This document shows positions 1 through 5,558 of a DNA stretch of 9,117 nt, one piece after another. The first letter of the stretch is position 1. Every line of letters starts with the position of its first letter. Source of the DNA: a bacterium (GTDB lineage: Bacteria > Latescibacterota > UBA2968 > GCA-2709665). The notes beneath the pieces were generated by a model. The model saw nothing but the letters and a program-made list of their open reading frames with translations, ran no database searches and had not been told where the DNA came from. The translations under genes and the position numbers were made by a program. The stretch spans positions 1 to 9,117 of the forward strand of contig JAQCGA010000123.1 of the NCBI GenBank assembly GCA_027619145.1, given 5' to 3'.

Positions 1-104
1 GAAGCTGCAGACCGGACCTGTACTACACCCGCATCATTTTTAAACTCAAGTGAAACATCCGACATCGCCACGTACCGCTCGTCGCTTACATATCCAACCA
101 GCAT
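1..104 (-). CDS. N-terminal fragment of a gene cut by the left window edge; possibly an N,N-dimethylformamidase-like protein
   Basis: An open frame starts at ATG 104-102 and runs off the left edge after 34 codons. It begins MLVGYVSDERYVAMSDVSLE and continues with a strand-like stretch (residues 27-33, VVQVRSA). A Shine-Dalgarno AGAGG sits five bases before the ATG. A promoter-like pair lies about 60 bases further upstream, after the terminator of the preceding gene, so the fragment has its own expression signals. The opening (GYVSDERYVA, then a short beta-strand segment) resembles, from memory, the small beta-sandwich N-terminus of large N,N-dimethylformamidase-like proteins in uncultured environmental bacteria. 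That assignment is a weak inference from few residues. The existence of the coding start is better supported than its function. Confidence 0.55.
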   Translation of the reverse strand, partial: MLVGYVSDERYVAMSDVSLEFKNDAGVVQVRSAA

Positions 105-169
105 ATCGACCTCTCTGTGTATGTTTAAACCAGCAACCATCTTCTTGCACAAATCTGTTCGCAGAAAGC

Positions 170-198
170 AATAAACGTTCAAAGAATACCGGTGTCAA
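170..198 (-). promoter_or_regulatory. sigma70-type promoter for the left-edge gene
   Basis: Reading the minus strand, a perfect -35 hexamer TTGACA (198-193) is followed by a 17-base spacer and the hexamer TTTATT (175-170), which matches TATAAT at four of six positions. Transcription would start near 163, giving a leader of about 60 bases before the ATG at 104. It lies a few bases beyond the terminator of the preceding operon, where a new transcription unit would be expected to begin. The -10 is imperfect and no extended -10 TGn is seen. Confidence 0.55.
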
Positions 199-202
199 TT
201 CC

Positions 203-233
203 AAAAAGAAGGGACGAACGCCACGTTCGTCCC
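203..233 (-). terminator. Rho-independent terminator of the long minus-strand gene run
   Basis: On the minus strand a perfect 10-base-pair stem, GGGACGAACG (233-224) with CGTTCGTCCC (220-211), closes a three-base loop TGG (223-221). It is followed at once by TTCTTTTT (210-203). A GC-rich stem, short loop and downstream T-run form a classic intrinsic terminator. It lies 51 bases past the stop codon of the receiver/HisKA gene (285). I see no comparable structure in the gaps between the ten genes to its right. On the plus strand the stem is followed by AATACGTCC rather than a T-run, so it is directional for minus-strand transcripts. Confidence 0.9.
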
Positions 234-284
234 AATACGTCCAGAAACAATGATTTCTACACACACGTCCGCGATTCCATTTTT

Positions 285-1316
285 TTACTGAGAGGCGCCG
301 TCCAGATCCAGGATATTGATCCCACCACAATAATTCTGAACCTGATATCGCCTCACCTGTCCCATCTTATGAACCACACCCGCAATGCGATGAACCAGCT
401 CGTTCATCTGCTGAATATCCTTAAAGCTTTCCTCAGAACCGTCCATTCTGGCAAGCATCAACTCCAACCGCGCCATCACCACAGATAAGGGATTATTGAT
501 CTCATGCGCGGCCGCTCCGGCCAGTTCAATAATGGCCAGATCTCGCTGTTTTTCAACTTTCAGCCGGTTGGCTTCGCGCACCCGCAACTGCGTCCGTACA
601 CGCGCTGTCAGTTCCTTCATGTCAAACGGCTTCCGGACGTAATCATTGGCTCCCAATTCCAACCCACGTGAAACCTCCTCCACGCTCCGAGCATGAGCCG
701 TCATGACAATAACAGGAATCTCCCTAAACTCCGGCGAGGCCCGCATCCGTTCCAGTACGCCAAACCCATCCAACCGGGGCAGGCCCACATCCAGCAACAC
801 CAGGTCTGGCCCTTCATCCAACCGGGCAAGGCCCTCCTCACCGTCCTGAGCGGACAAGACCGTATATCCCTCCAACTCCAGACGCTTGACCAGAGGCTGG
901 CGAATATTCAGATCATCATCTACAATCAGAATCGTATGGGCACCAGCACCAATCCCTTCCTCCTCCAACCGATTATGGACCAGCTCCCGAATCTCCTCCG
1001 GACCAGTAGAATACCCCATCCAGGTAACGCCTGCTTGCTTCCCCGAATCCGATGCACCGTCCACTTCTGCCTGCAGCACAATCAATGGAACACCTGCTCC
1101 ATCACGAATTTCCTGTAGCAGGGTCACCAGTTCAAATGCATCCAACCCAGGCAGATCCACACCATTAATCACCAGGTCCGGCAATTCTTTGGCCAATTCC
1201 CGGCGTACGGAATTTCCATCTGCACATTGTATCAGCAGATGCGCACCAGAAGCCAATGCGTCCACAAACATCTCCCGTATGTTCTGCTGTGCATTGGCAA
1301 TCAGAATTTTTGCCAT
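285..1316 (-). CDS. Response-regulator protein: pseudo-receiver, receiver and HisKA domain, no ATPase domain
   Basis: Two-component signalling protein of 343 residues, expected in the cytoplasm. Residues 1-115 have the receiver fold pattern, but the acidic pocket is replaced (NAQ at 8-10) and the phosphoacceptor position is Gly52, so this domain should not be phosphorylated. Residues 128-245 form a complete receiver: acidic pocket D133-D135, phosphoacceptor D176, switch T206 and conserved K229. A linker helix leads into a HisKA-like segment (about 258-325) with the H-box HEINNPL, His271. No N, G1, F or G2 box follows; the protein ends after an NYCGGINILDLD tail that looks natural rather than broken, with a stop and terminator behind it. 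The start at 1316 (MAKILIA) is preferred because GGAG lies about 10 bases upstream; an in-frame ATG at 1334 would add six residues. The 94-base gap before it shows no convincing promoter or terminator. The cognate kinase and output are unknown. Confidence 0.9.
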   Translation of the reverse strand: MAKILIANAQQNIREMFVDALASGAHLLIQCADGNSVRRELAKELPDLVINGVDLPGLDAFELVTLLQEIRDGAGVPLIVLQAEVDGASDSGKQAGVTWMGYSTGPEEIRELVHNRLEEEGIGAGAHTILIVDDDLNIRQPLVKRLELEGYTVLSAQDGEEGLARLDEGPDLVLLDVGLPRLDGFGVLERMRASPEFREIPVIVMTAHARSVEEVSRGLELGANDYVRKPFDMKELTARVRTQLRVREANRLKVEKQRDLAIIELAGAAAHEINNPLSVVMARLELMLARMDGSEESFKDIQQMNELVHRIAGVVHKMGQVRRYQVQNYCGGINILDLDGASQ

Positions 1317-1410
1317 TCTACAATCTCCATCCATCGCAAACCCTACCCGGGAAGTCTAACCAGGCAGGCGCTCAAGGCGTATCCACTCCCCAATAACAGC
1401 CGGTCCTCTC

Positions 1411-2805
1411 TCAAAATCCCGGCGGACGGCACGTCCTCCAGTTCGTAGCCTGCTCGTAAGCATAGGCCAGGTGCAGAATCGTATGCTCATCAAACGGCTT
1501 CCCGATCAACTGCAACCCCACGGGAAGCCCATTCGAAGTAAACCCGCACGGCACAGACACCGCGCACAAGCCCAACCAGTTTACCAACCGGGTCATCAAT
1601 TTGACCGGTTCGCCCCGGTCCAATTCGTCTATCCTGGGAGCGGGCGTCAACATCGTTGGCGCGACCACAGCATCCACGCTCGCAAGCCGTTCCCGGCTGG
1701 TTCGTAACAGTACGTCACGTCGGCGCTGGATATCGATCAGGTCTGCCGCCAGCGTACCCGGATCTGCCTCCAGACGAGCGCGCACCCTGGATCCAAACGA
1801 ATGAGGTGCATCAGCCAGCATTTTTCGATGATACGCAAACGCCTCGGCCCGAAGCAAAACCAGGTTGTCCGGCTCGCGTTCTGCCTCCTCTGCTTCCGGA
1901 AATACCATCTCATCCACACCCACACCTAATTCCGCAAGCTGCTCAATTGCCGCTTCTACCAGAGAAATGACTTCCGGATCGGCCCCTTCAAAAAACGGCT
2001 TCCGGGCAATCCGTACCTGCATCCCCTTCACATCCTGTTTTAACCTTTCCACAGCCCCTTCTAAGGGCACCGGGTAAGCAGAGGGATCACCCAGTTCTGG
2101 CCCGGCAATTGCCTCGTACACAAGAGCCGCATCTTCCACACAACGCACCAGCGGTCCCACGCTGTCCAGCGACCAACTCAGCGGCGTAATCCCCGCCGTG
2201 CCAATCCGTCCTGGCGTTGTTTTCAGACCTACAATTCCGCAAAAAGCAGATGGGATCCGAACAGACCCTCCCGTATCGGTGCCAATTGCAGCCGGTGCCA
2301 GGCCAGCGGCCACAGCCACCCCGGACCCACTGCTGGACCCGCCCGGCACCCGGTCTTTATCCCAGGGATTCGGTGGGGTACCAAAATAGTCGTTCAGGCC
2401 GTGCGGACCAAACGCAAACTCTTCCAGGTTCGTCTTTCCCAGCAGCACGGTTCCTGCCCGAGCCAGCTTTCGAGCAACCGTACACGACGTTTCCGGCACG
2501 TATGCTTCGCGTCCCTGTGACCCGGATGTGGTTCGAATTCCCGCCGTATCACACAGATCCTTCAGTGCAATTGGAATTCCGTGCAACGGCCCCAAATTGT
2601 TCCCGTTGCGCAACGCCACCTCGGCCGCCTTTGCATCGGCTCGGGCGCGAGAAGCCGTAACGGTGATGAACGCGTGTGTCTCCGCCTCAAATCGCTCGAT
2701 TCGCTCCAGAAAACACTCGGCCAATTCAACCGGCGACACATCCCCCCTGCGCAAGAGCGGCACCAGTTCAGAGATCGTCTTAAAATGCAGCGCTTGATCC
2801 GCCAT
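1411..2805 (-). CDS. Amidase-signature family hydrolase (GatA-like amidase)
   Basis: A 464-residue amidase-signature enzyme that should hydrolyse a carboxamide to acid and ammonia; probably cytoplasmic, as no signal peptide is seen. The Ser-cisSer-Lys triad is complete: Lys82 (IALKDL), Ser157 in PGGSSSGSG and nucleophile Ser181 in GTDTGGSVRIPS. The spacings (75 and 24 residues) equal those I recall for fatty acid amide hydrolase. The C-terminal part has the family pattern SVPCGFTSNGLPVGLQLIG. The start MADQALHF at 2805 is chosen because AAAGGAA lies about eight bases upstream, and because a longer reading to 2856 would run into the preceding gene. The gap from that gene is 11 bases, so translation is probably coupled. 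Similarity to GatA is general: no gatB or gatC is nearby, so a role in Gln-tRNA formation is not supported. The substrate cannot be read from sequence. Confidence 0.93.
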   Translation of the reverse strand: MADQALHFKTISELVPLLRRGDVSPVELAECFLERIERFEAETHAFITVTASRARADAKAAEVALRNGNNLGPLHGIPIALKDLCDTAGIRTTSGSQGREAYVPETSCTVARKLARAGTVLLGKTNLEEFAFGPHGLNDYFGTPPNPWDKDRVPGGSSSGSGVAVAAGLAPAAIGTDTGGSVRIPSAFCGIVGLKTTPGRIGTAGITPLSWSLDSVGPLVRCVEDAALVYEAIAGPELGDPSAYPVPLEGAVERLKQDVKGMQVRIARKPFFEGADPEVISLVEAAIEQLAELGVGVDEMVFPEAEEAEREPDNLVLLRAEAFAYHRKMLADAPHSFGSRVRARLEADPGTLAADLIDIQRRRDVLLRTSRERLASVDAVVAPTMLTPAPRIDELDRGEPVKLMTRLVNWLGLCAVSVPCGFTSNGLPVGLQLIGKPFDEHTILHLAYAYEQATNWRTCRPPGF

Positions 2806-2816
2806 ACGCCATTCCT

Positions 2817-3128
2817 TTATTCCGCATTGCCTGCCGGTGCCAGGTTCTCCAGACACGCTTCCGGAGCTTCTCGGTACGCCGCAAGAAGCTTACCTAAATC
2901 TTCCAATACACGCTCCCGGGCAAAAAGACCATACCGGTAAATATCCATTGGGCCAATCAGCTTAAGATAATACTGATTGCCCACTGTATGCTCCTTCGAA
3001 CAAGCGCTTGGCTTCTGCGCCGCGCGAAGCGGATCGTCGAATGCATCTGCGAATTCTGTAAGCAAAGGTTCAACGTGCAGGTCTGCAGGAATTTCTGGGA
3101 AATGCGCTACAAGTTCCTGAACCGTCAT
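2817..3128 (-). CDS. Small protein of unknown function between DUF2203 and amidase genes
   Basis: I do not recognise this 103-residue protein. It starts MTVQELVAHFPEIPADLHVE and is acidic in its first 35 residues. It contains an aromatic patch with GNQYYLKLIG and DIYRYGLFARE (about residues 50-72), then a helix (VLEDLGKLLAAYREA). No signal peptide, membrane segment or metal-binding cysteine set is visible; there are only two cysteines, about 50 residues apart. It is supported as a gene by its position. Its ATG overlaps the TGA of the DUF2203 gene in the arrangement AATGA, GGAGG lies seven to eight bases before it, and the amidase gene starts 11 bases after its stop. Translational coupling to both neighbours suggests a shared process. 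The FPEIP segment and length recall small helper proteins, but I cannot name a family. Confidence 0.75.
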   Translation of the reverse strand: MTVQELVAHFPEIPADLHVEPLLTEFADAFDDPLRAAQKPSACSKEHTVGNQYYLKLIGPMDIYRYGLFARERVLEDLGKLLAAYREAPEACLENLAPAGNAE

Positions 3129-3532
3129 TCACCGCCTCCTTCAATAAGGTACTTTTCTGGAATCGGTTTACGCCCGGCGTACCCTTCCTGGCCATGGTAA
3201 AACGCCACACTCGGTTCATCGCTACGCCAGCACAGCTCCACTTCTTTTCCTTCGATCAGGGCAGGAAAGTCTACCAGACCCAGTTTGAAATTCGGGTCCT
3301 TATAAGAACACCCAAGCTGTTCAAGTTCTGCAAAAAATTCATTCAGCGTATCAATCATCTTCTTAATTCCTGTGTCCTCAGCCGCAGCTTCGCCCAACTC
3401 CTCTGCTTGTTTAAAAAGCCGCTGTCCTGTTTCCTGTATGTCTGAAACAATTCGCCGAACCAGCGGCAATGTCAGGTTCGCCTCCGCCGGGGTATAATAT
3501 TTCTTCTCTATTTCTTGACTGGCTTCATCCAT
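3125..3532 (-). CDS. DUF2203 family protein
   Basis: A 135-residue protein that fits DUF2203, a small bacterial family of unknown function. Family-like features are the YTPAEAN opening (13-19), a following amphipathic helix (LPLVRRIVSDIQ), a second long helix (about 56-73), and the C-terminal pattern LGLVDFP (84-90), VELCW (98-102) and YAGRKPI (118-124). The helical half followed by a compact strand-rich end is what I remember for the family. No catalytic motif is evident. The start at 3532 is chosen because AGGAG lies 11 bases upstream and the homologous part begins soon after; an upstream reading to 3589 would add a poorly conserved Cys/Val-rich stretch. The 90-base gap before this gene is the second longest in the run. 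Its stop overlaps the next start by four bases. Confidence 0.88.
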   Translation of the reverse strand: MDEASQEIEKKYYTPAEANLTLPLVRRIVSDIQETGQRLFKQAEELGEAAAEDTGIKKMIDTLNEFFAELEQLGCSYKDPNFKLGLVDFPALIEGKEVELCWRSDEPSVAFYHGQEGYAGRKPIPEKYLIEGGGE

Positions 3533-3622
3533 AACAAACACACTCCTGTTCGTACACACAGTACTCAAACACCTGAACAACGAATACAACTGCCTCTTCA
3601 GTCAATCTCTACGCCTCATCAT

Positions 3623-4642
3623 CTATTCTCGCCCGGCGGTAAAGGCATCCAAACGTACCCGTTCGCCGGCCTTCTCGGCAGATGCATTCGCCCCTAACGC
3701 TGCCGCCAGACTGTTCATCGCCTCCGGGTACGGGCTGCGCAACAAAGTCTCCTCGCCTGTGCGAATCGCCTGCACAAATGCTCTCGACTGAGACGCAAAT
3801 GCATTGTCTCCTTCTGGGGCCTCAAATACCGTCTTCCCGTTCTCTACTACCCGCTGGGCGGACCACTCAATCAACGAATCGTCGCACACCACCAGCACCT
3901 CGCGGCGAGACACAGATACATTTGTCAACACACGCGACGTGGTCGCATTGGCCACCGCACCACTCTGGAAGCGATAGTTTACGTTATAGACGTGCGGCAT
4001 ATTGATCGGTTCCGGGCCTTCTCCTGGCTTCCGTTCAAAATAAAATGCCGAAACATCGGCAATATCACCCATAAAAAATCGCAACAAATCCACCATATGA
4101 ATGGTATTTTCCACAAACGAACCGCCGCATAGTTCATATCGACTGGTCCAGTACCGAATGTGTTTTCCACTATAAAAAAGCTGCACCTGAGCGTGCCGGG
4201 GTATCCGTTCTGCCAGCATGTCGCGCACCCGTTCAGACGTCTTGTAATACCGACTCATAAACCCTACCTGAGACAACACACCCGCCTTTTGAATGACCCC
4301 ATTAAACTGTACAGCTTGAGCCATGTCCAGCGTTTGCGGCTTTTCCACAAGAACCGCTATCCCTTTCTCTGAAGCGATCAACTCTGCATCTGTATGCAGC
4401 GTGGGCGGCAAACAAATGTACACACCATCCAGGTCCTCTTTTTCGAACATTTCGTGGTGGTCCGTATATACAACCTTTGCCCCGAACGCCTTCGCCTGTT
4501 CGTCCGCATGGTCCTTATTGACGTCACAAAACGCCTGCAACACCACTTCGCCGCTTTCAACCAGCGGGGCCAACCCTGGAAGGTGCGCGTGCACCGGAAT
4601 ATGTCCCAATCCGATAAATCCCAGTCGAACAGCCTGTGCCAT
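3623..4642 (-). CDS. Gfo/Idh/MocA family NAD(P)-dependent oxidoreductase
   Basis: A 339-residue oxidoreductase of the Gfo/Idh/MocA family, which oxidises or reduces hydroxyl groups of sugars, inositols and related compounds with NAD(P). The N-terminal Rossmann domain opens with GFIGLGHIP (8-16), and the family EKP motif is at 100-102 with the likely catalytic Lys101. The C-terminal alpha/beta domain has CGGSFVENTIHMVDL (172-186), with His182 and Asp185 in the substrate site. An acidic E178 stands where many relatives have Asp. Length is normal and no export signal is seen. Its ATG directly follows the TAA of the aldo/keto reductase gene, so the two should be made together. With the sulfatase upstream, the likely substrate is a sugar or cyclitol, but this is inference; the specific reaction is unknown. 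Confidence 0.93.
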   Translation of the reverse strand: MAQAVRLGFIGLGHIPVHAHLPGLAPLVESGEVVLQAFCDVNKDHADEQAKAFGAKVVYTDHHEMFEKEDLDGVYICLPPTLHTDAELIASEKGIAVLVEKPQTLDMAQAVQFNGVIQKAGVLSQVGFMSRYYKTSERVRDMLAERIPRHAQVQLFYSGKHIRYWTSRYELCGGSFVENTIHMVDLLRFFMGDIADVSAFYFERKPGEGPEPINMPHVYNVNYRFQSGAVANATTSRVLTNVSVSRREVLVVCDDSLIEWSAQRVVENGKTVFEAPEGDNAFASQSRAFVQAIRTGEETLLRSPYPEAMNSLAAALGANASAEKAGERVRLDAFTAGRE

Positions 4643-4654
4643 TTAAACCTCCTC
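4643..4654 (-). promoter_or_regulatory. Shine-Dalgarno sequence inside the last codons of the aldo/keto reductase gene, abutting stop/start
   Basis: The minus-strand sequence GAGGAGGTTTAAATG encodes the last residues Glu-Glu-Val and the stop TAA of the reductase. It also supplies GGAGG five bases before the ATG of the Gfo/Idh/MocA gene. Stop and start touch without overlap. This arrangement favours re-initiation by the same ribosomes and fixes the start of the downstream gene. Confidence 0.85.
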
Positions 4655-5539
4655 AAGTTCTCGAATTTGCTCATCAGAAAGGTGCACACCATCCGATACA
4701 GATACACAAACTTCCAATTCGTCCAGATTCGCCACCCCACAAAGAATCAATCTCACCCTCGGATCCGAAAGCAGGTACCGCAGTGCAATCTTCACAGTCC
4801 CCTCTGGATGGCCTTCCAGAAATTTCCCCATTCGCTCCAATTTACCAAACAAATCCTTAAAGCGCCCCCTCTCAATCCACTGCTCCCGCTTGGACCCCAG
4901 CAAGCCTCCGTGCAGCGGAGACGCCGCAATCACCGCAACGTTTTCTTCTGCCGCTGTCGGGATCAGTTCCTCTCCGGCTTCCTGCGTCAACAAATCGTAT
5001 TTGCAAAACGTAATAACCGAAACGAACTCGCCGCTCTCCTTCAGCACCTTCGACATCAACGGAAGATCCGAACCCGTCAACCCAATATGCTGTGCAAGAC
5101 CTTGCTCTCGAATCTCTAACAGGGCTTCCAGTGTACGCCCTTTGCCAAAAATCCCATCCCAGCCGGCTTTCTCCGCCTCGTGAATCTGAATCAGGTCCAC
5201 CTTGTCCCGCCGCAACCGCTTCAAACTGGCCTCGAAACCGCGCCACACCGTATCCCGCGTATAATCGAACGGCTCCGGAAAATATCCCACCTTCGTCGCC
5301 AGATAATGCGGCTCCTTCACACCTTCCAGCGCCACCCCCAGAATTTCCTCGCTCCGTCCCTTCCCATACAACGGTGCCGTATCAAAATAGTTGATACCCA
5401 ACTCCAACGCACGGTCCACCATCTGCACACCGTGGGAAACTGGCAGGAGCCCCTCTTCCGGCCGCCCGTAAAACCAGGACCCACCCAACCCAATTTCACT
5501 CACGTTCCAGTCCGTTTTCCCAAACTGTCTGTACTCCAT
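4643..5539 (-). CDS. Aldo/keto reductase family oxidoreductase
   Basis: A 298-residue aldo/keto reductase, a cytoplasmic NAD(P)H-dependent TIM barrel that interconverts carbonyls and alcohols, often on sugars. The catalytic tetrad is visible: Asp53 (YFDTAP), Tyr58 (PLYGKGRSEE), Lys83 (ATKVG) and His120 (IQIHE). The N-terminus MEYRQFGKTDWNVSEIGLGG is the usual family start, and GSWFYG follows. The cofactor-side C-terminal region is present (about 245-290: ALRYLLSDPRV, then CGVANLDEL). The pattern is closest to the sugar-active branch that includes L-fucose and D-threo-aldose dehydrogenases, judged by eye only. The start at 5539 has GGGAG at good spacing and lies 19 bases after the sulfatase stop. 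It shares an operon and a stop/start junction with the Gfo/Idh/MocA gene, suggesting two successive redox steps on one compound. Confidence 0.94.
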   Translation of the reverse strand: MEYRQFGKTDWNVSEIGLGGSWFYGRPEEGLLPVSHGVQMVDRALELGINYFDTAPLYGKGRSEEILGVALEGVKEPHYLATKVGYFPEPFDYTRDTVWRGFEASLKRLRRDKVDLIQIHEAEKAGWDGIFGKGRTLEALLEIREQGLAQHIGLTGSDLPLMSKVLKESGEFVSVITFCKYDLLTQEAGEELIPTAAEENVAVIAASPLHGGLLGSKREQWIERGRFKDLFGKLERMGKFLEGHPEGTVKIALRYLLSDPRVRLILCGVANLDELEVCVSVSDGVHLSDEQIRELEEV

Positions 5540-5558
5540 TTCATCTCCCTAATCAAGA

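Noticed and set aside
46..330. Minus-strand open frame overlapping the end of the receiver gene
   Set aside because: It runs through the terminator hairpin and the promoter, is rich in Trp, Arg and Cys like a shadow frame, and overlaps both the true receiver gene and the left-edge gene.
1317..1410. Gap between the amidase and the receiver gene examined for a terminator or promoter
   Set aside because: No stem followed by a T-run and no paired -35/-10 hexamers with 16-18 base spacing were found.
1411..2805. Naming the amidase gatA
   Set aside because: The family signature is shared by many amidases and neither gatB nor gatC is present, so the symbol would be over-specific.
3600..3605. TTGACT on the minus strand as a possible -35 for the DUF2203 gene
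   Set aside because: At 16-18 bases downstream the sequence (around CGTTGT) does not resemble a -10 hexamer, so the promoter is not supported.
4394..5119. Long plus-strand open frame of 241 codons opposite the two oxidoreductases
   Set aside because: It is antisense to two well-supported enzymes, has a low-complexity His/Gln/Arg/Pro-rich composition and no recognisable motif.
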